From contig JAEYGI010000004.1 of NCBI GenBank assembly GCA_023402395.1, positions 198,394 to 262,393 on the forward strand: a stretch of 64,000 bases of DNA, written 5' to 3'. Numbering within the stretch: position 1 is the stretch's first letter; every line of letters starts with the position of its first letter. Source of the DNA: Bacillota bacterium. GTDB taxonomy: Bacteria > Bacillota > UBA4882 > UBA8346. Below, piece by piece: positions 17,066 to 25,479 of this stretch. The notes beneath the pieces are model-generated. The model did no database searches, had not been told where the DNA came from, and worked only from the letters and a program-made list of their open reading frames with translations. The position numbers and the translations under genes are program-made.

Positions 17066-18283
17066 TCAGCCGGCGGCAGCCAGCCCCTCGTCTTGGTCGC
17101 GCGCCTTGATCTGCCACGCGATATAGATGTTGGCCACCGAGATTAACGCCGCCACCAAAAAGATGCTCTCAAAACCAAAACGCTCCCAGAGCAATCCACC
17201 CAGCATCGGGATGGTCATGGCCACCATATGATCAAGTGAGATTCCCATAGACAGCGTGGGAGTGAGATCCGCCCCCTCCACCAGGTTTTTATGCAAATAA
17301 GTGGTACGGGCCATGGTTACCGAAGCCAGCAGCAAATCAATGATGAAGCAGGCGAAGACCAGATAAACGGCATAGTTTCCAATGCCAAGCCGGTTCGCGA
17401 AAGCATACCCCAGACATACTCCGACAAAGCAGATCGCCTCGCCGAAGATTACGGCCCGTTCGCCGAGGCGGTCGATGACACGTCCCAGCCACGGATTGAA
17501 GAAGATCCCCAATACCGCCGAGATAATTGTCAGGGCGGCCATGGTCTGGGTGTCCCGGTTATAAATGCGGACGATGACCCAGGGCGCGAAGGTCAAAAAC
17601 ACCTGCTTCCGGGCGCCGTAAAGGATCGACAGCCAGTAAAAGAGGGAATATTCTTTCCGGAATAACAGGCGAAAACCGGCTCGTTCGGTGGAGCGGCGCT
17701 GCTCGGCCTTCATCAGGAAAGCGGCGGCCATCGCAATCAGCGCGAACAATGCGGCCAGCCGGAAGATCCAATCATAACCCAGTTTTAACAAGCCCAACAC
17801 CAGCCAGATCAGCAGGCAGCCGATGATCTTGGCCGCGGTCTGGGCGCCGTTCAGCACACCGAGGTTTTTACCCATATTGGCCTTATCCGACAATTGCAGC
17901 GTGACACTAGAAGAGAGCGGCAAAAAGAGATGGGTTCCGATGCTCCAGACCATCATCGTTCCGACCATCCAGGCAAACTGTGGTTCCCCGCCCCAGCTAT
18001 AAAAGGATTGGCCGGTCATGCCGACGGCGATCAAGAGCATCGCCACGCCGAGCATCCGGACGTCCGCCATGAACATCAGCAAGCCGGAAACGATCGCGAT
18101 GATAAAGCCGGGGAATTCCCGGGGGAATTCAAGAAACCCCCGCACCTGGGCAGAGATATGGAAAATCTCATTTAAGTAATTATTGAAGACGGTGTCATAA
18201 ATACCGGAAGCAATGCCGAAACCGAGAAAGGTCACGAACAGCAACTTGAATTCCCGGCTGAAACCGGCCCAGAGTTTGGTCAT
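17066..18283 (-). CDS. Major facilitator superfamily transporter
   Basis: 405 residues with about 12 hydrophobic segments spread over the whole length and a charged central loop (about residues 190-205, KAEQRRSTERAG). The first segment is LLFVTFLGFGIASGIYDTVFNNYL. The gene stands alone, preceded by AAGGAG before the ATG at 18283. Such MFS proteins export drugs or move small metabolites; nothing nearby reveals the substrate. Confidence 0.8.
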   Translation of the reverse strand: MTKLWAGFSREFKLLFVTFLGFGIASGIYDTVFNNYLNEIFHISAQVRGFLEFPREFPGFIIAIVSGLLMFMADVRMLGVAMLLIAVGMTGQSFYSWGGEPQFAWMVGTMMVWSIGTHLFLPLSSSVTLQLSDKANMGKNLGVLNGAQTAAKIIGCLLIWLVLGLLKLGYDWIFRLAALFALIAMAAAFLMKAEQRRSTERAGFRLLFRKEYSLFYWLSILYGARKQVFLTFAPWVIVRIYNRDTQTMAALTIISAVLGIFFNPWLGRVIDRLGERAVIFGEAICFVGVCLGYAFANRLGIGNYAVYLVFACFIIDLLLASVTMARTTYLHKNLVEGADLTPTLSMGISLDHMVAMTIPMLGGLLWERFGFESIFLVAALISVANIYIAWQIKARDQDEGLAAAG

Positions 18284-18449
18284 AATGACGCTCCTTGTCT
18301 TTTACGTAAATATCCGCGCCAGCCAACCCCCGATTATCGGCATCGACCACAAAATTTTTGCAAGCGCATAGAGTCATTGTAACATACTCTTTACCCGGCA
18401 GCTCATTAAATTCCCGTTTCAAAAGCGCCCATTGACCGCGCAAGTGAAA

Positions 18450-18475
18450 GGAGACAGCTCCGTGAAACTGTCTCC
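18450..18475 (-). terminator. Terminator downstream of the diguanylate cyclase transcription unit
   Basis: GGAGACAG (18450-18457) and CTGTCTCC (18468-18475) form an 8-base perfect stem with a 10-base loop. On the minus strand TTTCACTT follows. It lies 25 bases after the stop of the small gene at 18500-18685. Confidence 0.6.
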
Positions 18476-18499
18476 TTGCCTCTTTCCTTTGGCGGCCGC

Positions 18500-18685
18500 C
18501 TAATCCTCGTCCCGGACCTTCTCGCTCATCTGAAGCTTGACCGCTTTGTTCCCGCCGTGACTAGCCGCGCTTTCCAACTGGGGTTCCTGAGACTTGATCT
18601 CGCGCGGCTTGGGATGGCCGCGCCGTAGATCGGCCCGGACCCCGACTTCTGTGCCGACGGCGTCCGGAGTCAGTTGTTCACCCAT
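18500..18685 (-). CDS. Small hydrophilic protein of unknown function (61 aa)
   Basis: The ATG at 18685 has an excellent GGAGGTG ribosome site seven bases upstream, which is what makes this small frame credible. The 61-residue product (MGEQLTPDAVGTEVGVRADLRRG...) is charged, has no Cys, no membrane segment and ends in KVRDED. It lies 63 bases downstream of the diguanylate cyclase gene, on the same strand, and before the terminator at 18450-18475, so it is probably cotranscribed. I do not recognise a family. Confidence 0.6.
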   Translation of the reverse strand: MGEQLTPDAVGTEVGVRADLRRGHPKPREIKSQEPQLESAASHGGNKAVKLQMSEKVRDED

Positions 18686-18748
18686 TTTCGAACACCTCCG
18701 GAACATAGTCTGCCCAATCCATGCCCCGGCCACACGATTCATTTGGGG

Positions 18749-20398
18749 CTACCGGTCGGCGGCGCCGCTTGACCTGGGGTCCGGCCCGGCCCAGATCTCG
18801 GTCCGGTTCCGGCCGTTGCGTTTGGCCCGGTATAACGCGCTGTCGGCCATTCGAATCAGTTCGGTCGGGCCGCACTCGTCTTCCGCCTGCCTAGTGCAGA
18901 ATCCAAGGCTGATCGTGATCCGCAACGGCTCGCCGGGACCAGGGAAGACGGCCCCCTCCACATTTTGGCGCAATCGCTCGCAAAGGGCGAAAGCCTCCTC
19001 GGCCGACGCCCGGGGCAGAATGACGGCAAACTCTTCGCCGCCATAGCGGCCGACCAGATCGCCGCCGCGCACCGTCCGGGTGATGATCTCCGCCAACCCT
19101 TTGATAACGGCGTCCCCCGCCAAGTGGCCGTATGTATCGTTAATCTTTTTAAAATGATCAATATCGAGCATAATAAAAGAAAGCGCTTCCCCCCTGCGGC
19201 TCAGCACCGCGCACTCTCTGACCAGCAGATCCATGATCAAGGCGTGATTAAACAGGCCGGTCAAGCCGTCCCGCATGGCCCGCTCATTCAATTCCTCATT
19301 GCGCCGCCGCAGTTCGTCCTCGCGCAGCCGGATTACGTTGCGCATCTCATTGAACCGGTTGACCAGGGTATCCAGCTCATCGCCGGTTTTAATATCCAGA
19401 ACGGATTGATAATCCTGAACCGCGATCTGATCGATCGCCGCGACGATTTGATTGACGGGCCGGATCAGGCGCCGGGTGAAAAAGAAGGCCAGCGCGGCGC
19501 CGACGAATATGACAAACACGGCCAAGGCTACGATGATCCCGGCCAGATCCCGGACCGGCCGCATCACTTCCGAATCCTTGAACTCGACGATCAATCCCGC
19601 TTGGATGGGGTCCAGCCATTCATACGACCCAAAGACCAGATCGCCCATGAAATCGCGATAACGCCCGGTTCCGGCCTTCTCCCGGATCACCTGCTGAACC
19701 GCGAACGAATCCAAGCGGTAGCGCTGCCGGGGGTCGCCGCCATCGATAAAATTGCGGATAAAGCGGCTATCGGTCAGAGGTCTCCCATTCCTATCCACCA
19801 GATAAGCATGGCCGAGCCGGCCCAGGTTCAGGCCGGCCACCATCTCCCGGTATTTCTCCAGTTTAACCAGGCCGGCCAGGACGTAGCGGACCTTGCCCCG
19901 GAACCGCAATGGCTCACTGATGGCCATCACCGGAATCGGATCCCGGCGGGATTTGAAAAAACCGGTGATCGCCGGCCGCCCGTTCAGCGCGCCGATGAAA
20001 TAAGGGCGATCCGCCACCGAAAAACCGGGGTCCGTCCCAAACTTGGAATTGATATGGCCGCCGCGCTCATCGAAGATCACGATGTCATAAAAATATTGAT
20101 TCCACTCCAACTGTTTCCGGAGAAGAGCGGTGACACTGACGGATCCGAGCCACTCCTCGCCCAGCAACTCCAAGTATCCGGCCTGGACTTTAATGCTCGC
20201 TTCCCGCCCGCTGGTCCATTGCTTGATGGTATCCGCCGCTTCCTTGCGATAGCTCTCCACCAGATATAACTGTTGTTTACGCAGGGATAGGTCCGTGATC
20301 CGAAACAGCGAGACGGCGATTACGGCGAAGGTAAGGCCGGTAATGAAATTAAAGGCCAGGAACTGCCGGAGAAAAAACCTGCTTCGAAAGTAATTCAT
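18749..20398 (-). CDS. Membrane diguanylate cyclase: sensor domain, HAMP, GGDEF
   Basis: 549 residues. Two membrane segments (about 10-32 and 280-305) enclose a large extracytoplasmic Cache-like sensor domain (with NSKFGTDPGFSVADRPYFIGALNG, the dCache pattern). A HAMP domain follows (RRLIRPVNQIVAAIDQIA...), then a GGDEF domain with MRDGLTGLFNHALIMDLL, DIDHFKKINDTYGHLAGD and active-site GGEEF. An RxxD inhibitory site (RGGD) lies exactly five residues before GGEEF, so product inhibition by c-di-GMP is likely. It makes c-di-GMP in response to a small extracellular ligand; it may control the motility genes of this genome, but that is inference. Confidence 0.92.
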   Translation of the reverse strand: MNYFRSRFFLRQFLAFNFITGLTFAVIAVSLFRITDLSLRKQQLYLVESYRKEAADTIKQWTSGREASIKVQAGYLELLGEEWLGSVSVTALLRKQLEWNQYFYDIVIFDERGGHINSKFGTDPGFSVADRPYFIGALNGRPAITGFFKSRRDPIPVMAISEPLRFRGKVRYVLAGLVKLEKYREMVAGLNLGRLGHAYLVDRNGRPLTDSRFIRNFIDGGDPRQRYRLDSFAVQQVIREKAGTGRYRDFMGDLVFGSYEWLDPIQAGLIVEFKDSEVMRPVRDLAGIIVALAVFVIFVGAALAFFFTRRLIRPVNQIVAAIDQIAVQDYQSVLDIKTGDELDTLVNRFNEMRNVIRLREDELRRRNEELNERAMRDGLTGLFNHALIMDLLVRECAVLSRRGEALSFIMLDIDHFKKINDTYGHLAGDAVIKGLAEIITRTVRGGDLVGRYGGEEFAVILPRASAEEAFALCERLRQNVEGAVFPGPGEPLRITISLGFCTRQAEDECGPTELIRMADSALYRAKRNGRNRTEIWAGPDPRSSGAADR

Positions 20399-20538
20399 GG
20401 TGCACCGCCGCCGACTTCCCCGCTAGCCGAAACCGGCCCCGGAGATTCTTTTTAATTTTATCGGTAAGATCCAAGGTGACCTTGAAATGGATTTTCGAAG
20501 TGAAAAGAAGAGCGGCTTGCCAATGATCCCAAACCAAA

Positions 20539-20564
20539 AGCCGGCCCGCAAAACGCGGCCGGCT
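20539..20564 (-). terminator. Terminator of the 2-hydroxyacid dehydrogenase gene
   Basis: On the minus strand AGCCGGCC...GGCCGGCT forms an 8-base perfect stem with a 10-base loop, followed by TTTGGTTT, about 35 bases after the stop codon at 20597. Confidence 0.7.
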
Positions 20565-20596
20565 TCAATTCAAAGCAATTCAATCCGAGTTTTAGT

Positions 20597-21556
20597 TTAC
20601 GGATTGACCACATTCACCGGCTGCCCGGTGAGATAGGACTGGAGGTTGGCTACGGCCATTCCCATCAGCCGGCCGCGGGCTTCCTTGGTCGCCCAGGCGA
20701 TATGGGGGGTAATCAGGCAGTTTTTTGCCGAAAGCAGCGGATTGCTCTTGGGCGGCGGCTCAACGGCCAGGACATCAAGGCCGGCGCCGGCGATCACGCC
20801 TTGATTCAACGCCTCGGCCAGGTCCTCATCAACGATCAGCGGGCCGCGCGAGGTATTGATCAGAAAGGCGCTGGGCTTCATCTTGCGAAGGCTGTCGCGG
20901 TTAATGATCCCTTTGGTCTCCGGGAAAAGCGGGCAATGGAGGCTGACCACGTCGGACTCGCGCAACAGTTCATCCAGGTCGGCCCAACGGAAATTGGCGC
21001 GACCCGATTGATCGGAGCCATGACGGTCGTAGCCGAGAACCTTCATGCCGAAGGCCGCCGCCACATCGGCCACGGCTTGGCCGATCCGGCCAAAGCCGAT
21101 GATCCCCATGGTCTTATCGGAGAGTTCCATCAAGGGATAATTCCAGAAACAGAAATCGGGACTGTCGGACCAGACCCCGGAGCGCACCGCGTTGCTATGA
21201 TCCTGAACGTGAAGAGCCAGCTCCAGCAAAAGCGCAAAGGTCATCTGAGCAACCGACCGGGTGCCGTAGGTCGGAATGTTGGTGACCACGATCCCACGAG
21301 CTTTGGCGGCCGCGGTGTCCACCACGTTATAACCGGTGGCCAGGACGCCGATATATTTCAGGCCGGGCAGCCGGGCGAATGATTCCTCGGTGAGCGGGGT
21401 TTTATTGGTGAACAAAATCTCGGCGCCGCTCGCCCGCTCCACGATGAGTTCGGCCGGGGTCCGGTCGTAGATTGTCACCGCGCCTAATTCTTTCAACCCG
21501 TCCCAGCTAAGGTCCCCCGGGTTAAGGGTGTACCCGTCTAGAACCACAATCTTCAT
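20597..21556 (-). CDS. D-2-hydroxyacid dehydrogenase (glycerate dehydrogenase-like)
   Basis: 319 residues. The start is the ATG at 21556 with an AAGGAGGATTTCATC leader; upstream in-frame codons lie in the promoter region. The NAD-binding Rossmann motif GIIGFGRIGQAVADVAAAFG is near residue 145. The catalytic residues are Arg in INTSRGPLIVDEDLAEAL, Glu in DVLAVEPPP and His in ITPHIAWAT. The N-terminus (MKIVVLDGYTLNPGDLSWDGLKELG) resembles Bacillota hydroxypyruvate reductase/glycerate dehydrogenases. The second hydroxyacid dehydrogenase at 41463 is a different subfamily. The exact substrate is not certain. Confidence 0.88.
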   Translation of the reverse strand: MKIVVLDGYTLNPGDLSWDGLKELGAVTIYDRTPAELIVERASGAEILFTNKTPLTEESFARLPGLKYIGVLATGYNVVDTAAAKARGIVVTNIPTYGTRSVAQMTFALLLELALHVQDHSNAVRSGVWSDSPDFCFWNYPLMELSDKTMGIIGFGRIGQAVADVAAAFGMKVLGYDRHGSDQSGRANFRWADLDELLRESDVVSLHCPLFPETKGIINRDSLRKMKPSAFLINTSRGPLIVDEDLAEALNQGVIAGAGLDVLAVEPPPKSNPLLSAKNCLITPHIAWATKEARGRLMGMAVANLQSYLTGQPVNVVNP

Positions 21557-21614
21557 GATGAAATCCTCCTTAATCTTCAAAACTTCCTGCATGGCAAACC
21601 TATATTTCTTTTCT

Positions 21615-21643
21615 ATTTTACCTGATTTGAACCTGGGATACAA
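21615..21643 (-). promoter_or_regulatory. SigA-type promoter of the 2-hydroxyacid dehydrogenase gene
   Basis: On the minus strand TTGTAT (21638-21643), a 17-base spacer and TAAAAT (21615-21620). The transcript would begin near 21608 and carry a leader of about 50 bases. Array B starts about 30 bases further upstream. Confidence 0.6.
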
Positions 21644-21670
21644 ATTAAAATAAGGCTATCGCCAAAACCG

Positions 21671-21995
21671 TTGCAACTCCGGGGCGTCCCGCCCCAGTTG
21701 CGGCAGTCCTTGCTCATGTCGGGGCAGCGGCTCACCAAACTGTGGGAGGCCTTCCCACACTTTAACCAACTATCAATGATTCAAGGGGAGTCACCCCCTT
21801 TGCTTTCGCGATGATTGATCAAATTGGGGGAGTCATTCCCTATGCTTGAGAAGTTGTTACAAGTGCAGGGGGAGTCACTCCCCTTTGATGGACAGCCATT
21901 CCCTATCAATGGGGGACCGCTCCCATTAGTGCTGCGGTATCTTTCGTAACCAGGGGAGTTATTCCCCCGGTTGCGGAAGGAGTCTCCCGTTAATT
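21671..21995. repeat. Array B: tandem degenerate 21-bp units with GGGGAG-TCA-CTCCCC dyads
   Basis: About 15 units of 21 bases lie upstream of the 2-hydroxyacid dehydrogenase gene. The strongest dyads, of type GGGGGAG-TCA-CTCCCC, occur at about 21785, 21826, 21868, 21911 and 21953, that is every 42 bases, with weaker units between. The register extends leftward through GTGGGAG...CTTCCCAC (about 21741-21758) and CGGGGC...GCCCC (about 21680-21695). As in array A the frame stays open on the minus strand, giving a spurious heptad-repeat peptide (GNNSP/GSDSP/GNDSP every 14 residues). The dyad sequence is unrelated to that of arrays A and C. The remainder of this gap (21996-22104) shows nothing further. 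Confidence 0.8.
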
Positions 21996-22104
21996 GCCGG
22001 GAGAAAAACATTGTTGCTTTTTTGCCGGATAAACGAAGTCGGGATGGCCGCCGCCATTCCTGGAAGTGGCGGCGGGATAAACGGAGCCCGGCGCCAAACG
22101 GCCA

Positions 22105-22127
22105 ATAAAAAAACCCGGAATCCCGGG
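22105..22127 (-). terminator. Terminator of the alanine dehydrogenase gene
   Basis: On the minus strand CCCGG-GATT-CCGGG is followed directly by TTTTTTTATT, 50 bases after the ald stop. A classical factor-independent terminator. Confidence 0.85.
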
Positions 22128-22176
22128 CCGAACTGTAATGAACTTGAAATGGCAGGCTTCCGCCGCAAGAATGGGC

Positions 22177-23313
22177 TTATGAGGCCTGTTTGTAAGTGGC
22201 GAGCAATTTCTCGGCCGAAGTCCAATCCAGGCCCATGGCCGAGGCCACCGGCTGGCAAGTGATTTTCCCTTGATATGTATTTAAACCCAACAAGAGCGAA
22301 TGGTCGGCGAGCATGGCCCGTTCCGCGCCTTGAGCCGCGATCGCCAGCAAGTACGGCAAGATGGCGCCGGTCAAGGCATAGGTGGAAGTCCGGGGCACCG
22401 CGCCGGGCATATTGGCGACCGAGTAATGAATGACGCCATGCTTTTCAAAGCAGGGATGGTCATGGGTGGTGATCCGGTCCACGGTCTCGATGGAGCCGCC
22501 CTGGTCGATGGCGACGTCGACAATGACCGAACCGGGTTTCATCGTCTTGACCATGGCTTCGCTGACCACCTTCGGCGCCTTGGCCCCGGCCACCAGCACC
22601 GCGCCGACCAGCAAATCGGCCCGGGAGATCCGTTCCATCACGCTAAATTCATTGTAGTAGACGGTATCGACCCGGCCGCCAAAGATATCGTCCAGATAGG
22701 CCAGACGGCTAGCGTTGATATCAAAGACCGTGACCCGGGCACCCATTCCTAAGGCAATCTTAGCGGCATTGGTCCCGACCACGCCGCCGCCGACGATCAT
22801 CACTTCGGCCGGTGGCACGCCCGGCACGCCGCCGAGCAGGATGCCGCGGCCGCCGTTGTATTTCTGGAGCAGGTCCGCGCCGATCTGTACCGACATCCGG
22901 CCCGCCACTTCACTCATGGGCACCAGCAACGGCAGGCTGCCGCCGGCTGTCTGCACCGTCTCATAGGCGATTCCGGTCACTTTCTTCTTCAGCAGGGCCT
23001 CGGTCAAGGACCGGTTCGGAGCCAGATGCAGGTAGGTAAAGAGGGTCTGTCCCTCCTGCATCAGTTCATACTCTGATTCCAAGGGTTCCTTCACTTTAAC
23101 CACGGTCTCGGCCTGGTTCCAGACCGCCGCGGCGCTGTCGGCAACGGCCGCTCCGGCCGCCCGGTACTCTTCGTCGCTGATCCCGCTGCCGGTTCCGGCC
23201 GACGGTTCGATCAGCACCTGATGGCCGGCCTTGACCAAGGCATAGACTCCGGCCGGCGTCACCGCCACCCGGTTTTCGTTGTTCTTAATTTCCTTCGGAA
23301 CTCCGATAATCAT
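22177..23313 (-). CDS. ald: Alanine dehydrogenase
   Basis: 378 residues, catalysing L-alanine + NAD+ to pyruvate + NH4+ + NADH. N-terminus MIIGVPKEIKNNENRVAVTPAGV is the family hallmark; catalytic Lys lies in KVKEPLESEY, His in TYLHLAPNR, and the NAD-binding loop is VGGGVVGTNAAKIALGMGARV. The start is the ATG at 23313 with a GGAGGTG site; the frame extends upstream but without support. The Lrp-family gene lies 160 bases upstream on the same strand, and Lrp-type regulators (AdeR-like or Lrp) commonly control ald. In sporulating bacteria this enzyme uses alanine as carbon source. Confidence 0.95.
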   Translation of the reverse strand: MIIGVPKEIKNNENRVAVTPAGVYALVKAGHQVLIEPSAGTGSGISDEEYRAAGAAVADSAAAVWNQAETVVKVKEPLESEYELMQEGQTLFTYLHLAPNRSLTEALLKKKVTGIAYETVQTAGGSLPLLVPMSEVAGRMSVQIGADLLQKYNGGRGILLGGVPGVPPAEVMIVGGGVVGTNAAKIALGMGARVTVFDINASRLAYLDDIFGGRVDTVYYNEFSVMERISRADLLVGAVLVAGAKAPKVVSEAMVKTMKPGSVIVDVAIDQGGSIETVDRITTHDHPCFEKHGVIHYSVANMPGAVPRTSTYALTGAILPYLLAIAAQGAERAMLADHSLLLGLNTYQGKITCQPVASAMGLDWTSAEKLLATYKQAS

Positions 23314-23472
23314 CCGTAAAAACACCTCCAAAATTGAAAGCCGGTTGATAAAGCCCATTGGTCGCCCTGTGCCGCGCTCCCGGCGCAAGATGAATTGAAG
23401 CGACTTTTATCCCCGCTTTGCTGCGCTGTCGCGGGCGATCCTCGGCCTGCCGGCCCAGGGGGCACCACGTTT

Positions 23473-23934
23473 TTAATTGCCGTTCGGTTCGGCCGGTACA
23501 ATCGAGTGATTGTTTTTGACGGTCGACAGCACCATCACGGTCCGGGTCTTCTGGATCCCGGGGACGCTTTTGATCCGGTTTAATAACCGTTCCAAAGTGG
23601 CGGCGCTATGCGTCACGATCTTCAGGGCATAATCAAAATCCCCGGCCACATAATGACATTCGAGGATCTCATCCTCACCCTGGACAAACTGGACGAACTG
23701 CTCGGTAAACTTTGGCCGTTCCAGGCTGATGAACATGATTGCCGTCAGTTCTTTCCGAAAATGCTCGGGATTGACAATCGCCACGTATTTGGCGATGATT
23801 CCCGACGCCTCCAGCTTCTTCAACCGGTCGCTGACAGCCGGAACCGACAGATTAATCCTGCCCGCCATCTCGGAAACGGTCATTCGCGCGTTCTCCTGGA
23901 GCAGTTTTAAGATTTTGATATCCAATCCGTCCAT
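23473..23934 (-). CDS. Lrp/AsnC family transcriptional regulator
   Basis: 153 residues: N-terminal winged helix-turn-helix (MDGLDIKILKLLQENARMTVSEMAGRINLSVPAVSDRLKKLEASGII) and C-terminal RAM ligand-binding domain (about 65-140, with FVQGEDEILECHYVAGDFDYALKIV). It senses an amino acid and forms octamers on DNA. Position immediately upstream of ald suggests that it regulates ald, probably in response to alanine, and perhaps also ilvE. Its own promoter is well defined (23964-23992). Confidence 0.9.
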   Translation of the reverse strand: MDGLDIKILKLLQENARMTVSEMAGRINLSVPAVSDRLKKLEASGIIAKYVAIVNPEHFRKELTAIMFISLERPKFTEQFVQFVQGEDEILECHYVAGDFDYALKIVTHSAATLERLLNRIKSVPGIQKTRTVMVLSTVKNNHSIVPAEPNGN

Positions 23935-23963
23935 CTGATACCTCTTCCGGAAGTCTCGTTACC

Positions 23964-23992
23964 ATTTTACACAAATTGCTTAGATTGTTTAA
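23964..23992 (-). promoter_or_regulatory. SigA-type promoter of the Lrp-family gene
   Basis: On the minus strand TTAAAC (23987-23992), 17-base spacer, TAAAAT (23964-23969), followed by a leader of about 20 bases to the ATG at 23934. Confidence 0.65.
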
Positions 23993-24074
23993 TAGATTTC
24001 CAAATATACCGTAAAATATTTTAGCATAATGCGGTTTCGGTTTAAATTTTTCGAAAGAACCGATTCCTTCCGGC

Positions 24075-24102
24075 CGCCGGGTTAACTTTTTTTAACCCGG
24101 CG
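24075..24102. other. Strong hairpin between ilvE and the Lrp gene
   Basis: CGCCGGGTTAA (24075-24085) pairs perfectly with TTAACCCGGCG (24092-24102) around a T-rich 6-base loop. It sits 15 bases downstream (in ilvE direction) of the ilvE terminator at 24117-24143 and about 80 bases upstream of the Lrp promoter. It may be a backup terminator, though no U-tract follows. Confidence 0.5.
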
Positions 24103-24116
24103 CGACACCCAAATAG

Positions 24117-24143
24117 AAAAGCCGCTCCCTTGAGCGGCTTTTC
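24117..24143 (-). terminator. Terminator of ilvE
   Basis: On the minus strand AAAAGCCGCTC-AAGG-GAGCGGCTTTTCT: a 7-base GC stem extended by A/T pairs and followed by TTTTCTATTT, about 38 bases after the ilvE stop. Confidence 0.85.
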
Positions 24144-24180
24144 TGTTAATGCGACAACGGCCCGGCCGTTAACCGGCCAA

Positions 24181-25260
24181 TTATAACCGGCCAATCTCCC
24201 GGACCCACCCGAACGGATCCTTGGCCCGGCCGTACTGGATATCCACCAGCGTATCGTAGAGTTTCCGGGTTATCGGACCGACCTGGTTATGGTTGATCAA
24301 GTAATCCCGGTCTTTGAAATACAGCGATCCCACCGGCGAGATGACGGCGGCGGTTCCGGAGCCGAACGACTCCGTCAGAATGCCGCTCTCCAGCCCGGTA
24401 ATGATTTCGTCGATGCCGATCGGACGTTCCTCCACCGAGTAACCCATGCTCCGGGCCAACTCAATGATTGACGCCCGGGTGATTCCGGGTAGGATTGACC
24501 CGCCCAGGCTGGGAGTGACCAGCTTGTCGCCGAAGACAAAGAAGATATTCATGGCGCCGACCTCCTCGACGTACTTCTTTTCTTTGGCGTCCAGCCACAG
24601 CACTTGAGTGAAGCCTTTCTCCTCCGCCTTGGCGCCCGCCAAGAGGCTGGCCGCATAGTTTCCGCCAGTTTTGGCGTTTCCGACGCCGCCCACCGCGGCC
24701 CGGATGAAGTAATCCTCGACAAATAGTTTGACCGGTTTAAATCCTCCTTTGAAATAGGCGGCCACCGGAGTCAGGATCACGAAGAACAGATACTCGTCCG
24801 CCGGGTGAACGCCCAGCTGATCCCCGGTTCCAATCAGGGTCGGCCGGATATAGAGCGAGGTTCCCGGTGCCTTCGGGATCCACCGTTTCTCCAGGTTTAC
24901 CAGTTCGGTGATGGCATCGATGAAGATCTCCTCAGGCAGCGGCGCCATACATAACCGCTCCGCCGAATCGTACATCCGGCGCGCGTTCTGTTCCGGCCGA
25001 AACAGCAGGATCCGTCCATCTTCCGCGGCATACGCCTTCAGGCCTTCGAAGATCTCCTGTGAGTAATGGAGCACCACCGCGGCCGGGCTGATCTCAAACG
25101 GCCGCAGCTTGGAGATACGCGGCTCCACCCAGCCCCGGTCTTTCCGGTGATAGATGGTGAACATGTAGTCGGTGAAGAATTTTCCGAACCCTAGTTGCGA
25201 CGGATCGTCATACAGGGGTTTCAGTTCCCGTTCCGGTAGTTTGTCTATGGCAATATTCAT
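24181..25260 (-). CDS. ilvE: Branched-chain amino acid aminotransferase
   Basis: 359 residues, PLP fold-type IV, transferring amino groups between glutamate and Leu, Ile or Val. The PLP lysine lies in GGVGNAKTGGNYAASLL near residue 197; AMNIFFVFGDKLVTPSLGGSILPGITR and FGSGTAAVISPVG are conserved active-site stretches. Length and the FGKFFTDYMFTIYHRKDRGW opening are those of the longer (about 355 residue) bacterial class. The start is the ATG at 25260 with an AGGAGGCG site. Monocistronic, with its own promoter and terminator; its location next to Lrp and ald groups nitrogen metabolism genes. Confidence 0.93.
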   Translation of the reverse strand: MNIAIDKLPERELKPLYDDPSQLGFGKFFTDYMFTIYHRKDRGWVEPRISKLRPFEISPAAVVLHYSQEIFEGLKAYAAEDGRILLFRPEQNARRMYDSAERLCMAPLPEEIFIDAITELVNLEKRWIPKAPGTSLYIRPTLIGTGDQLGVHPADEYLFFVILTPVAAYFKGGFKPVKLFVEDYFIRAAVGGVGNAKTGGNYAASLLAGAKAEEKGFTQVLWLDAKEKKYVEEVGAMNIFFVFGDKLVTPSLGGSILPGITRASIIELARSMGYSVEERPIGIDEIITGLESGILTESFGSGTAAVISPVGSLYFKDRDYLINHNQVGPITRKLYDTLVDIQYGRAKDPFGWVREIGRL

Positions 25261-25347
25261 GGCGTTCGCCTCCTGAATAATATAAACCCGTTGCATCTCT
25301 GGGATAAAGCCGGTTCATCCCGCAGCCGTTAAATGGATAATGTTTAA

Positions 25348-25375
25348 ATTATACCACATTTCCAGCGGGTGTTAA
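25348..25375 (-). promoter_or_regulatory. SigA-type promoter of ilvE
   Basis: On the minus strand TTAACA (25370-25375), 16-base spacer, TATAAT (25348-25353). The leader is about 80 bases and contains a GGGAT...ATCCC stem ending in CTTTATCCC at 25301-25309, the same 9-mer that marks the dispersed leader repeat. Confidence 0.65.
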
Positions 25376-25452
25376 CATCCAACTCCGCTTCGCGGCGAAA
25401 AAATTGGTTGGTTGGATGTCGGACAATGCAACCCGCGAACCAGGGCGGACAA

Positions 25453-25475
25453 TAAAAAAACGCCCTCCAGGCGTT
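25453..25475 (-). terminator. Terminator of the Spo0E-like gene
   Basis: On the minus strand AACGCC-TGGAG-GGCGTT followed by TTTTTATT, a few bases after the stop codon at 25480. Confidence 0.85.
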
Positions 25476-25479
25476 GCGG

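Noticed and set aside
21781..22011. Minus-strand frame with GNNSP/GSDSP repeats across array B
   Set aside because: Same argument: a by-product of 21-bp periodicity, with no ribosome site or family.
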